DNA of 64,000 bases from Arachis hypogaea (Eukaryota > Streptophyta > Magnoliopsida > Fabales > Fabaceae). Each line of letters opens with the position of its first letter. Position 1 is the first letter of the stretch. Below, one piece after another: positions 1 to 11,454 of this stretch. The DNA lies in NCBI RefSeq assembly GCF_003086295.3, contig NC_092053.1, positions 116,456,445 to 116,520,444 on the forward strand, in the 5' to 3' direction. Both the position numbers and the translations under genes were made by a program. The notes under the pieces were generated by a model that saw nothing but the letters and a program-made list of their open reading frames with translations, made no database searches and was not told the DNA's origin.

Positions 1-1140
1 TCGCGACAAATTAATGTTGAATTGAAAGATATCGTTGACAAAAAAAAGGGTTTATGTTTTCCAAATTTACTCTCAATTTTAACTCGTTTGATATATTTAT
101 ATTTTCTTTTTATATTGTTTTAGTTTTTTACATCTAAATAATACAGAAAAAAATTATGTTTCTTCTTATTTTTTCTTCTTTTTATTTTCTTTTATTTTTA
201 TTTTTTTTTAATTTTCTATTACCATCCAAACAATGACCTAGGAAATAGATTATTTTAATTTTTTCTCCCTATATTCTTTTTAAGTGAGATCTAGACAAAA
301 TATAAAAAAAAAAATCTTATATGAAGAGAGATCATATTTAAAAATGTAATTTTGTGTTTTTAACTAGTAATACACAAATTAAATCTAGTTTTTGCAAAGG
401 TATAAAAATCATGATAAAATATTTCCTTTTAATATTAAATAGATGCAAAAGCCAATGGCTAACCTGAGTAGGACCATCAAATGGTATTTTGAAAAATTTT
501 AACTATAAAAGTAGGACCATCAAATGGACGCGTTTATATAAGTTTTGTGGGTTATACGGATTGGTTCATTTATCTTTTGTTTGTTTAAGGGCCTCAATTT
601 TTAAATTCGAATCGTTTATAACTAGCTTTTTTTTTTTTTTTTTGGACTTGTAACTAGCTTAACTAGTTATATAGGTTGATTTGTTTATCTTTTGTTATTT
701 TTTTTAAAAAAAAGTTTAGACAAAGTTCAATTTTGGGCTCAGAAAAATATTTGGACCAAAAAGGCTGTTTTTTGGCTTGAAACCTTATACAAACAAAACT
801 TTTAGTATATGAATGGAATCTTTGGGTCGATTGGTCGAATAAGGAAACAAATTAAAAAAATTAATATAAAAAAGTAAATGGATTGCATGTTTAAGTCGTT
901 AATTTTTCATGTTAATCGGGCCAAAGCCATGTGTCCCGTTCTTTTAAAAATTAATTTTAAAGATAAAATTGTCTGTTTAAGTCAAGTAAATAGGCTAGTT
1001 AGATGAATTTGATCCATTTTGATAGTCATACATAAAAATAAACACTAAAGATGAAGAGAAGTTCAATGATAAAAATAATGTGACAGAAATATAGCTTGAA
1101 CGTATATTATGAATTGATGCCAAATATTTCAATATGTTAA
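1..1140. other. AT-rich intergenic spacer
   Basis: Low-complexity AT-rich DNA with T and A runs and no coding potential that I can support. A short direct repeat around 'taggaccatcaaatgg' occurs near 470-486 and 512-527. No promoter, RNA gene or recognisable transposon end was seen. Confidence 0.6.
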
Positions 1141-1149
1141 GCTGAAAAC

Positions 1150-3035
1150 ATTGAAGTACTACAAACGGATGAGGAAATAAGGGCAGTAGTGTGGTCGTGT
1201 GAATCAACAAGGGCGCCAAGTCCAGATGGCTACAATTTGGGGTTTATAAAGAAGATGTGGGACACTATAGGAAAGGAATTCACAGAAATGGTAAAAAAAA
1301 ATTTTGTTGAAAGAAAAATGCCAAGAGAAGTTAACACGACGTGGGTGGCGTTGGCGATAAAAGATCAAGGACTTACTACCTATCAGCATGGTAGGGAGCA
1401 TTTATAAAGTGGTATCAAAAGTACTGGTTGTAAGGTTGAGATCTTTTATGGATGGATTAACCGGGGAGACGCAAACGACATTTTTCGGAGTAGACAAATT
1501 TTACATAGAACCCTAATCACGTGTGAGACAGTCGCATGACTTAAAAAGACAAGGAAGGAGGGAGTGATATTAAAACTAGATTTCAAAAGTTTCAGTGAGG
1601 TGGTGCTTCATTGATCATGTGCTTCAAAGAATGGGTTTTGAGAGGACATGGAGAGGATGGATACAAAGCATGTTAGAGACAGTATGTAAGGGGTATGATT
1701 TAGGAATAGAGAAGAATTAATCAATCAGAGGGAATTTAGAGAGAATTAAGAGGGAGAGAGATAATTTCATGAAAAGAATTTCAGAAAAGGGACTATATTC
1801 ATTACTCAATTCATGCTTTCAATTACCTTTCTACTATATCTATTTATAGTAATTCAAATACTAATAAAACTATCCTAATTGGGCTTTGGTCTATCTTGGC
1901 CTATATTTTACTCGTTACACAGTAACAATGTTCGTTTTAATTAATGGCTCTCCTACTAAGTTGTTTATGATGAAAAGAGGACTCAGACTAGGTGATCTAA
2001 TCTCACCTTTTCTATTTGTGCTGGTGGCAGAAGCTCTTAATAGGATGATTGATTGAGTAGTGACAGAGCATGTGGTTGAAGGGTTGAAAGTGAAAAAGAG
2101 AAAAATAACACTAACACGCATTCAATTTGTGGATGACACAATTCTGTTTTATCCGGCTAATCCAACAGTTCTGAGATGTTATAGGCACATCTTACAGTGC
2201 TTTGATATGATGTTGGATTAGAGATTAATTTTGAGGTAGTGAATTGTGACGATCAGGTAGTACTTAGATTGAGAGGTGCAATGAAGTGTAGTGTGGATGC
2301 TTTGCCATTAACACACCTGAGGAGAAAGTCTAGGGGTCAGCAACTTTTGTGTTTTGTGGCCAGCACTTAACTATCAAAGGAAAAATGAGTGATCTCCTAC
2401 CATTAGATGTAATCTCACACCATTAAAAACACTATTGATGGCCAATTGATGGTTAGAAAACATAAAAATTGCAGCCCCCTAGCATTTCTCCATACCTGAG
2501 TGTGTCTTTAGGAAAAAACCAAAAGAGGATAAACACGTGAAAATCATTGCTTGACAAAATAAAAAAGAGGTTGAAATCATGGAAGGCTAGATTACTAACA
2601 AAGGCCAGGAGGATTGTAATAATTAAATAGGTGATAAACAACCTTCTAATGTACTACTTGGGTTTGTTTAAAATGCTGGTTCAGATGAAAAAGAAGATAA
2701 TGTCTAGCAAATCAAAATTTTTTGGGGGTGTAATAAAGAAAAGAGGGTGAGTCTAGCTATTAAATGGAGCACTATACAAAAACCTAAGAAACATGGGAAT
2801 TTGGGGGTTGGCAATGTGGTGCTGAAAAATGCAGCGATGCTGATTAAGTGGTGATGGAGGTTGTCCGATGAAGAGGAGGGACTATGGAAGAAGGTTGCTA
2901 ACTCATGCTATAATGTTGATACCAGTACTTTTGTGGGAGATCATAAGTGCAATAGGTTTAACGGATCTTAAAAGGATATATTGGGATTAGATCAAAATAA
3001 TATTCTAGGAGAAATAAGTAGAGACAGATGGGAAA
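1150..3035 (+). pseudogene. LINE reverse transcriptase, decayed, 5' segment
   Basis: Relic of a non-LTR (L1-type) reverse transcriptase. Reading across frames gives the family's landmarks in order: a SPDGYNLGFIKKMW block near 1215-1260, PISMVGSIYKVVSKVLVVRL near 1380-1430, an FERTWRGWIQSMLE block near 1640-1680, LISPFLFVLVAEALNRMI near 2000-2050, and the catalytic FVDDTILF box (usually F/Y-ADD) near 2128-2150. Several frameshifts and stops make it non-functional. A solo LTR interrupts it at 1685-1919. Sequence consistent with later parts of the same LINE resumes at 9646-9787 and again after 11455, so the intervening DNA is probably insertion into one LINE. That continuity is inference. Confidence 0.8.
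1685..1919. mobile_element. Solo LTR, 235 bp, inside the LINE
   Basis: The block begins TGTAAGGGG and ends CTCGTTACA, and is flanked by a perfect 5-bp duplication CAGTA at 1680-1684 and 1920-1924. Removing it rejoins the LINE reverse transcriptase between two conserved blocks, which confirms it as an insertion. TG...CA ends and a 5-bp duplication indicate a solo LTR left by LTR-LTR recombination. Copia versus Ty3 origin cannot be told from this sequence; the short length favours Copia. Confidence 0.8.
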
Positions 3036-3037
3036 TG

Positions 3038-4540
3038 TGTAACACCTTAACTAATAAACCCATTATATTTAGGTCATAATCAGATATTAGTTAGAACATT
3101 ATGGTGATCTTTAACCTGTAACTCTTAATTTAATATATCAATGATATTAACGATACGTAAGTAGGAGCTTGTGAGCCATTTTTTGTATACACATATATAT
3201 TATACTAGAGTAAAATAGACTTGGCACTAGTAAGGATTTTAAATAATAATTTCGAATCTAATTAATACAAATTATTTAGTACATAACAGTACATATACAA
3301 GATTCTAAATAATTTTTTAAACAGATCATAAATGCACAAAATTTCTGTCTTTCAAACTACAAATACACATGGTAGGTAATGAAAGGAGACCATTAAGATT
3401 AGACTAGTCACTCCAAAAAAGTAGGAACCCGTCAAATCGACTTGGTTATCACAGAAGTCCGCTGAGATCTGAAAAAGAGAAATAAATAACAACAGGTGAG
3501 AACCCAAAAATTTTCATTAGGATAACGAATCCAAATTACCAAGCTAAGAACTTTAGAGCAAACATCTTACATATCAATATTTAACCAACACCATCGTAAT
3601 GCATTCCTCGTTAATTGATCATGCCAACCTTCAAAATTACCAAATCACCAATTTTAAGCATCATCTCATCTTACCTTATCTATTTAAGGGAAATAAACAT
3701 AAGCAACACATCCAACAACAATCACAATAAAGTACAAATAGTTCAAGTAGTATAAGTAGCAAATAAATTAATAAGTAAGCAAACCAAACACACCCAAACA
3801 AATCAAATGAATGCATATGATGCATACCTGTTTTATTGGATGTGAACTCATGTGTCGGTTACATTATCAGACCTGACATATCTAGTAGCTAACCTGTATA
3901 TACTTTCTGTCATACATCCTCAAAAGAAATATCATGCACTTATCACAAGCCGATCTTAGAGGAAGAGTGTCATGTCACTTTCTCTTGGAGGCAGCGTTAT
4001 CTGGAAGAGTGTCTGGCTACCTTTACGATCAGAGAGACTGTGATTCAACAAGAAAGAAAATTCTCAACCCAACTCGTTCACACCATAATTTCAAAATTGA
4101 ATCGAAAAGACTCTTCAACATTCTACCCAATTTTTCGATGCAACAAGAGAAAAATTCCTCAATCTCACTTGCCCACCACAACACTGAGCAAGCGAGACAA
4201 AATCACCATCCTTGCTAGGTGCAAGTGTCTTCTCGGTAATGCAAGCGGGACAAAAACCATGTCCTTGCTAATCAATTGTCATATCTTAATCATAATAATA
4301 ATCATAATTCGTTACTGGAACAATCATTCACTATAGGCAGGACAAAACCGCCATCCCCACACTAATCATATCTCATTTAACAACCATTATATTCAGAGAC
4401 TTAACTTGACAAGGCCTTAACTCGTTCATAAGACAAGGATTATATATAATGAATAAAATTCTCCCAAGCCTCACTCAATCCAAGTCCTTTTCCCTTATCC
4501 AATCTCATAATAGTATTATTCATCAGCGATAAATCCAGAA
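3038..4540. repeat. Diverged LTR-type repeat, copy 1
   Basis: Begins TGTAACACC directly after the LINE breakpoint, a common LTR start. No coding capacity. The segment 3820-4420 is a diverged direct copy of 6545-7020: both contain 'ctcatgtgtcggtt', 'cttagaggaagag' and runs of short 'gtgtcatgtcactttctc'-type units. This suggests either an old LTR pair or two insertions of one family. Family assignment is not possible by eye. Confidence 0.5.
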
Positions 4541-4734
4541 AATTGTTAGTCAGAGAAAAATATAAATAATATAATAATAATTTTTATAATTGTACTATGA
4601 TATTATAAAATATGACTACTCTTCAAATTAAACCAATAAATTAAAATAATATAATGATAATTCAAAATAATAACAAATAATTTAGAATTTCATTCTTTTG
4701 GGATTCATATTTTGAAAAATTGAATAATTTTTTA

Positions 4735-5890
4735 ATTGTCAATACAATCAAATGTCTCTTTTTCTATATATGTCACTAAATAATTATTTAAAAAATTCAT
4801 CTTCAATACAGTTATGAAGCCGACTCTTTATGATGTTCATAGAAAAAATAGTTCTTTCAACTGATGTAGTTGCTACAAGAAAAACTAAAGTTAACTTCAA
4901 AAGAAAAAATACTAATGGATAAATAATATTTTTTTGAGTCTCAACCAATTACTGAGAAAGAGCACCAATTCCATTTAAGTCCGAGAATTGATGATCAGAA
5001 TGCACATCTAATATGAAGTTCTCAAGTTGACTATCAAGTGCCAAAAGTTGAGTGGAAGAAAATTCTAATAGATAGAATTGAGCTAGCTAGATCAACTTCT
5101 CCTTATCAAATACAAAAAATAAGTGTCTTGAATTCAGACAAGTTATGCAAAGAAGCAATTAAGTGTTTACCTCTGTAAAACAATTATTGAGTTCTTGAAG
5201 TTATCTATCAACTACTTGATAGAATATCTCAACATGAAAATGATGCAAATTTGAGATCTTTTGAGCTTTGCGTCTTGATCTTCCTTGTGACACAAATATA
5301 TCATCCATTTTTTAAATAGTAATATTATGTTTGTCACAAAACAGTAAGACTTCGTCAAGTAAAAAAGACCAACCATCATCTCTTATATTTTGCAACCATT
5401 GCTTAGACACTTTAACCAATGACATGGCATTTACAATGTCTTGATCATTCTTTTGTAATGCATGAGATAACTCATTAATAACTCTCAGGATATTTTTCAT
5501 CAAGTGCAAGTTGAAAATGAATTTAAAAGATTGAATGACACGCTTCAGCTCTTTGTTCTGAATTATTTCTATCTTCCTCAACATATTCAAGAACATTGAC
5601 CATGAAAGAAAATAAAGAAATTAATCTAAGTATAGTTTCATAGTGTGAACCTCATCTAGTATCTCCAATTCTTTTTAAAGCTATTTCTTGATTTAAACTA
5701 CGTTCACTAGAAATTTCTCTACTTTTTAATACTTCAATTGTCTTAGTCATCTAACTATCACGAAATATATCTCTTCGTTTACACAAAAATCAAACAACAT
5801 TGCACATTTGCACAAATTGGTTAACAAATTAAGAAGCAAAGCAATTTCTATAGCACCCTTACTATCAGAATGTCATGCTTCTGGCACACA
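4735..5890 (-). pseudogene. hAT transposase, ZMYM1-like (DUF4371), pseudogene
   Basis: On the minus strand, translations give a 'GSHYETILRLISLFS' block near 5630, then HLMKNILRVINELSHALQ (5470-5520), KDQDIVNAMSLVKVSKQ-type sequence and SLLDEVLLFCDKHNITI (5312-5360). A C-terminal hAT dimerisation signature, VFLVATTSVERTIFSMNIIK, lies near 4800-4870. These are the landmarks of the plant hAT family annotated as zinc finger MYM-type protein 1-like. The N-terminal zinc finger is missing and many frameshifts and stops are present, so it is dead. The longest surviving open stretch is 5312-5596. It lies between two diverged copies of an LTR-like repeat. Confidence 0.8.
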
Positions 5891-7090
5891 CTATATAAAC
5901 ATACGAGACTTCTCATACAAGTAACTTACAAATATTATAAACATACGCATCTTTATAACTCCTATCCCTCTTTACAGAAATATAATAACAAAGGTGAGGA
6001 AAAAACTATAACTAATATATAAATTTACAACACAACCGGAGGCGCAAAAGAAAATACATAAAAATTCTCGTCCATCCTGAAAAGAGAAATCTGCAAGGGG
6101 GTGTGAATCTAACCACATGATCTCACCAGAGAAGTTCAGAATTGTTATAAGAGGATACGTATAAAGAAGAGTATGAATTTCAACCACAGTGATTATCGTT
6201 CGTCTTATGAATCTATTCAAACATCAACATATAAATAATCTGAAAATCCAACTTCATATCTTTCTTTATAAAAAGTTCCAATCTCAATAAATCGCATAAC
6301 ATTTCAATATATGCCGAATGATCAATCAATCCAAACTTACCAACCATAGCCTCCGACTCAACATATAATCAATTCAATACTCGGTCTCAAAATAAAATCG
6401 ATCACAAGTACAAACAATACAAGAAAAACACAATTAGAGAGCAGCTACAGCAAGTACCACAATTAACAGTTAAACAAAATTCATCAGATAGACAAACCAA
6501 AATACTTAAGCACACCCAAACAATAGCAAAAAATTGTGGTATGATGCATGTTTGTCCTACTGGCCATGAGCTCATGTGTCGGTTAAACTGCCAAAATCCG
6601 ACACATTCGGTAGCTAACCCGGACATTGGTCTCTCTGTTGCACATCCCCAAAAGAAAAAATATTCCGGTCTTAGAGGAAGAATGCCCTATCACCTTCTCA
6701 CTGGAGGTATTATTCTGTCTCAGAGGGAGAGTACCTTGTCACTGTCTCAGAGAGAGTTCAAAAGGAACGTGGGCGGAACGACCCACCACATCCCCAAGAG
6801 GAATATTTCAAGCTTATCACAAGCTGGTTTCAGAGGGAGAGTGCCATGTCACCGTCTCAAAGGGAGAGTGCTTGTCACCTTCTCTTGGAATGTCAATCAT
6901 CCAAGCGGGATAAGACCACCGTCCTTGCCAAACACAAATCAAATTCCAATAACGTTCCCAATCATAGTCAAAACCACAATCCTTTAAAAATCTTAACCCG
7001 GAGCAAGTGGGACTAAGCCATAAACCTTGCATCTTACCCAAGTATTTCAAAAATCGAGTCTTTATTTCATTTCCATCATAATCATACTCA
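5891..7090. repeat. Diverged LTR-type repeat, copy 2
   Basis: Non-coding repeat resembling 3038-4540 in direct orientation. It contains a run of short imperfect tandem units of the type 'ctcagagggagagtgccatgtcacc' (about 6720-6890). No protein could be supported; the open frames here cross the tandem units and look fortuitous. Confidence 0.45.
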
Positions 7091-9410
7091 GACATTGGTG
7101 CGGAATTCGAATGTCCACAACTGAACCGACAAGTGCACCGGGTCGTACCAAGTAATACCTCAGGTGAGTGAGGGTCAATCCCACGAGAATTAATGGATCA
7201 AGCAACAATAGTTAAATGATTATTCTAGTCAGACAATCAAAATTTAGGGTTTCAATAGCAAATAACATAAAAATAGAAAATTAAATAAGAATAAACTAAA
7301 ATTGGTTAAGAAAGAAATATGATAAAGATAGTTAAGGTGTCAGAGATATTTAAATTTCCGGATTAACAATTCTTGTCTTCTACCTTAATCATGCAAAGAT
7401 TCAATTCATAGCAAACTTTAAGTGATTAGACTCTAATTCTTTGGTAATTTAATCCTCCTCTAACTCAATCAACCGCCAATTTCTTGGTCACTTAATCTAA
7501 TTAGAAGGGTTAAGTTCAAATCCTAGTTTATAAACCACACAAAATCCAAAAAGCCCAAAAAAATAAGTCGATTATATGTCACATATCGCGTTAAATCCTG
7601 ATAATTAGAGAATTATGAGGAATTGATTTCAAGCTATAATTCCAGTGATATAACCTTTTCAAGATTCAAAAGGAATTCAAATAGAAAAAGAGTTATCTTT
7701 CAATATACTCTAATCCCTAAAATGAAGAACGAAATCAATCCTTGAATATAAATCAATGCATTAATCAAAAAGTAGAAGAACAAATAATATTAATCCATCA
7801 AGATAAATAGAGCTTCTAACCTTAACAATGGAGGTTTAGTAGCTCATAGTGCAAAAAAATCCTAGCAGAGAAAAAGTGTGAAAGTGCTGAAGAGGAGAAG
7901 AGGATATGCGAAGGGTTGAATTTTTTTCTTTTTATATCTAATCCTAATTAATGTAAAATATATTTTCTAAAACAAATAATATCTTTTCTTATTGTAAAAT
8001 AAAATAAATTTTAATCAAAATACATAGAAGATCTTCGTTGCTGGTGGCAGAGACGTGGGGACCACTGACTTTTCCAAAGCTGACATCAAACTTGGGCTGG
8101 GCCAACATTGGTGCCACTCCACCCATGTCTAATAATCACTAGTTCTTCATCCTGGCGCCAAGCCGCCAAACTTGGGATTTCCCAAGTTTAGCGCCACCAA
8201 GGCACCAGAGGCGGATCTAAGGGGGGGCTAAGGTGGCCATGGTCCCCCCTTTTTTTTTTAAAAAAAGTAGTATTATTAGTTTATTATTATTATATAATTA
8301 ATATATATATATATATATATTAATTATAGATTAAATATATTTTATTATATTACACACTAAAAAAATTACATGTTAGTAATTTAATATGTATAAATTATAA
8401 TGTGTATTATAATATATTAGTAGCAAATAAAAAATAAGTTTAAAAAATAATAAAAGTTTATGAATATATAAATAATAGAAAAGTTATTAAAATATATAGG
8501 TTTGAATTAATGTAAAAAATCAACAACTATAAAAAAAAATTATTTTGACTTTTTCTATGACAACAATAATAATTGAATAGACTTTTTAAACAATAAAAAT
8601 TATTAAAACAAGATAAAAAAATGAATTTTTAGCAGATTATTATATGATTGTATATGTTGAAAAAGAGAATTCTTCAAAATCTATTCCAGATAATAAATTG
8701 ATAATTTTAGTTATATGAAATATCGCTGAACAAATTTAAAAATACAAAAACTTAAAGTATGTAGTTGAATGTTGATTTTTATATAATATAATTATTAATT
8801 TTAACCTATATACTATAAATTATATTTTGTTAACTTTTTGTTATATTATATTTTAATTTATTTTATATTTAATTTGATTCCCCTCTTATAAAATTTCTAG
8901 ATCCGTCACTGCAAGGCACCATGAATTGGGAGTTTGTAATGATCATGGTATCAAACTTGGAAATCCCAAGTTTGACGCCACCAAGGCAGCACGCATTGGG
9001 AGTTTTTCTTGATCTTGGTGTCAAACTTTGACAATTCCAAGTTTGATGCCACCTTGATGGTGTTTGGTGGCGTGATTCCCGAAGAAAAATATTAACTATT
9101 ATATATAGTTGGAAAGCTCTGAAAGTTGGCTTTCTAATGCCGCTAGAACCGCGTTAATCGGACCTTTGTAGCTCAAGTTATGCTCGTTGGAGTGTAAGGA
9201 GGTCAGGGTTGACAACATCATCCACTTTCTTCCTTTTCTTCTACACGAACTCTGTCAAATCCGTCCGAATGCTACCTGAAATAAACCAAATTGCACACGA
9301 CTCAAAGTAGCATCTATAGTGGCTTAAAAGTACTTAAATCTTGATTAAACTTAACAAATTCGAATGCAAATTCACTAGGAAAAGATAGGAAAGATGCTCA
9401 CACATCACAA
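7091..9410 (-). mobile_element. Ty3-type LTR, minus strand, with hAT insertion
   Basis: Read on the minus strand, the block near 7100-7200 contains GGTATTACTTGG and 'gacccggtgcacttg', matching the 3' end of the element A LTR near 31780-31815, so this is the end of a related Ty3-type LTR. At the other end, the minus strand reads TTCAAGTTTGGTGTTG, a typical polypurine-type junction, near 9400-9418, which marks the LTR start. Net length is about 1.6 kb without the 706-bp hAT element at 8206-8911. It carries three or more short palindromic units around AACTTGGGATTTCCCAAGTT and 'gcgccacc' near 8160-9060. No second LTR is visible, so it is a truncated or solo LTR with a little internal sequence. 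Confidence 0.65.
8206..8911. mobile_element. Non-autonomous hAT element, 706 bp
   Basis: Flanked by a perfect 8-bp duplication CAAGGCAC (8198-8205 and 8912-8919). Terminal inverted repeats are CAGAGGCGGATCT on the left and, reverse complemented, CAGTGACGGATCT on the right. An 8-bp duplication with CAG...CTG ends is the hAT pattern. A subterminal GGGGGGG...CCCCCC palindrome lies at 8221-8247. The interior is AT-rich with an (AT)n run near 8300-8320 and no open frame. From memory, these ends belong to the same plant hAT group as the ZMYM1-like transposase relic at 4735-5890. Confidence 0.85.
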
Positions 9411-9645
9411 CACCAAACTTGAATTGTTACTTGTCCTCAAGCAACCAAAACTAATATCAACATAAGATATGAAGTTGCATGAGAGTTGAGTGCTTAGTTA
9501 AGCTCCTGTCTATCTCAAAGTGGGGTTAGCAACACTGAAACTCTGAATAATTTTGGCATCTCACTATCCTTTGAATCTTAAGAATGTCAATGCCATTCGG
9601 AATTAAAATCCAAATAATATTATGAAATCTCTTGCCTTTTTACTT
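9411..9645 (-). other. Internal remnant of Ty3-type element with hairpin
   Basis: Short stretch of internal sequence next to the LTR at 7091-9410. On the minus strand it ends in a hairpin (TTGCTTG, loop AGGA, CAAGTAA; plus-strand 9427-9444) followed by a TTCAAGTTTGGTGT polypurine-like tract at the LTR edge. No coding sequence. Confidence 0.5.
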
Positions 9646-9787
9646 TGGATTAATCCTTGAATATAGCATTTTTCTGTGTGCAGATATTAAGGACAGCTTG
9701 ACATGGATATACAACTCCAATGAAAAGTACTCGACAAGGTCCTTCAATAGTGTGGTGGGGCAGAAAGAGTTTGAGATGCCAACAATG
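9646..9787 (+). pseudogene. LINE middle segment
   Basis: Reads DIKDSLTWIYNSNEKYSTRS, followed by FNSVV, the stretch that normally lies between the reverse transcriptase and the zinc-binding zf-RVT region of plant LINEs. It stops at the target duplication of the Copia-type element (CAATG, 9783-9787) and resumes after 11455. Reading frame is short but the pattern is characteristic. Confidence 0.65.
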
Positions 9788-10209
9788 TGTTGGGAATAAG
9801 ACACCATTCCCCCTTGAGAAAACACCTTTGACAGAGAAATAAAATAGTCACAATCACAACACAAGAATTTTAACGTGGAAACTCCAATTACCGGAGAAAA
9901 AACCACGGCCGTTGTCAAATGACAACCAGAGAATATTACTATGTGAAAATTGTTACAACACATAGACTTCTTTCTCTCTAACATCGGCACCCCAGTACAC
10001 CCACACACTCTCAAAGCAAATATCTAACTACACCTCACAACACTCTCTAATCAAAGAGTACAGAGGAAAAGAAAAATCAGATACAAGCTTAAAGTGTTTC
10101 TGACTGGTGCAAAAACAAATGGAGAACTTAGCCTCATATTTATAGCCTAGGCCACCCACTCCATTTGCTATCCTAAGCAATGTGGGACTAATTCAACCAA
10201 ATCCTAACA
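9788..10209 (-). repeat. 3' LTR of the Copia-type derivative
   Basis: 422 bp, about seven substitutions from its partner. On the minus strand it contains a TATAAATA box (plus-strand tatttata near 10136-10143) about 70 bp from the LTR start, and the junction with the interior carries a purine-rich 'caaggtggagatt' polypurine tract (plus-strand 10210-10222). Confidence 0.88.
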
Positions 10210-10588
10210 ATCTCCACCTTGATTGAAATAGTCTCACATCTTCAGCTTCCATTGTCAACACCGACAATTCTTTGCTTCCATTGTCTATACCGACAATCAT
10301 AGTTCAGAGAACTATCATACTCCACCATGAAAGTATACTCACTTGGAATTAGACCACTCCAAGCATTTTGCCTTGGTACAGATCGAAACCTTGCTGAAAA
10401 TTCATGGTGCAACTTCCAAATTGGCTTTTCCTGGAAGTTCTTCAGCCATCGACCTAACTCCGCCACACACCTTGCATCTCAACGCCAACCAATGCTCGTG
10501 TGCAATTGTGGATCCGATTGCCACAACTTATCCTTATCCATGGCAGTGCGGCAATACCATGAGGATACTTCTTGTCTTCTAGAGAACA

Positions 10589-10753
10589 TCATCTTCTCTC
10601 ATAGAGAGAGCAACCAGAGATCTTCTCCTTCAACGCCTTGTGCAAACCTGATTGTATCAACACATCCTTGACTTGTATTTGCCACAAGCCAAAATTGATT
10701 CTTCTATCAAATTTCTCTATTTCAAGCTTCACAGCACTTGAATATTCTGACAT
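10589..10753 (-). pseudogene. Truncated Copia gag, N-terminal 54 residues
   Basis: Starts MSEYSSAVKLEIEKF and runs through NFGLWQIQVKDVLIQSGLHK, the conserved start of Ty1/Copia gag in plants, then ends at a stop after residue 54. It begins about 275 nt after the primer binding site, the expected place. The rest of gag and all of pol are deleted. An open frame further on (10242-10466, minus) lies in leftover interior sequence and has no recognised domain. Confidence 0.75.
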
Positions 10754-11013
10754 TGTTGCAACTGTATACTGGAATAATATAACTCAACCGTGCACTAGGA
10801 AGGGTCCCCAGGAAAGAGAGGTGGGTCACAATGGACACACTTAAATACCAGGTCTTTCCTTAGCCAGAACCTTTCCAAACTGCACTCTTCCAGCAACAAC
10901 AACAGCAACCAAAGATCAACCTCAAGCCACAAGACAAAATTCTTTTCTGATGTGGAAGGTCAGACTAGGCTGCAACCACAGAGCATACTAAGAATAAATC
11001 TCACCGAACCGAA

Positions 11014-11025
11014 GCTCTGATACCA
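11014..11025 (-). promoter_or_regulatory. Primer binding site, initiator Met-tRNA type
   Basis: Minus strand reads TGGTATCAGAGC two bases from the LTR edge, the standard complement of the 3' end of plant initiator methionine tRNA. It fixes the orientation of the Copia-type element. Confidence 0.88.
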
Positions 11026-11027
11026 CT

Positions 11028-11449
11028 TGTTGGGAATAAGACACCATTCCCCCTTGAGAAAACACCTTTGACAAAGAAATAAAATAGTCACAATCACAAC
11101 ACAAGAATTTTAACGTGGAAACTCCAATTACCGGAGAAAAAACCACAGCCGTTGTCAAATGACAACCAGAGAATATTACTATGTGAAAATTGTTACAACA
11201 CATAGACTTCTTTCTCTCTAACACCGGCACCCCAGTACACCCACACTCTCTCAAAGCAAATATCTAACTACACCTCACAACACTCTCTAATCAAAGAGTA
11301 CAGAGGAAAAGAAAAATCAGATACAAGCTTAAAGTATTTCTGACTGGTGCAAAAACAAATGGAGAACTTAGTCTCATATTTATAGCCTAGGCCACCCACT
11401 CCATTTGCTATCCTAAGTAATGTGGGACTAATTCAACCAAATCCTAACA
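11028..11449 (-). repeat. 5' LTR of the Copia-type derivative
   Basis: 422 bp, same length as the partner at 9788-10209. On the minus strand it begins TGTTAGGATTTGG, carries TATAAATA (plus-strand 11376-11383) as the likely promoter, and ends CTTATTCCCAACA. The primer binding site follows directly. Confidence 0.88.
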
Positions 11450-11454
11450 CAATG

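Larger units (their letters stand above)
9788..11449 (-). mobile_element. Copia-type deletion derivative, 1,662 bp (TRIM/LARD-like)
   Basis: Two 422-bp direct repeats (9788-10209 and 11028-11449) flank an 818-bp interior, with a perfect 5-bp duplication CAATG outside (9783-9787 and 11450-11454). LTR ends are TGTT...AACA. The primer binding site complementary to initiator methionine tRNA lies against the right LTR on the minus strand, so transcription runs right to left. Only the start of a gag gene survives; protease, integrase and reverse transcriptase are absent. It is inserted in the LINE between its middle and zf-RVT parts. By eye the LTRs differ at about seven positions in 422, so the insertion is fairly young. 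Confidence 0.9.

Noticed and set aside
6541..6987. 148-residue plus ORF near the second LTR-type repeat
   Set aside because: Crosses short tandem repeats, contains repeated SQRE and RGRVPCH words that follow the DNA repeat, and lacks a family.
9640..10014. 124-residue minus ORF, repeated in part at 10988-11254
   Set aside because: Frame lies across the Copia-type LTR and adjacent DNA; the repeat is the LTR pair.
10014..11030. Possible tRNA-Met gene from the TGGTATCAGAGC match
   Set aside because: Only the 12-nt primer complement is present beside an LTR; there is no tRNA body.
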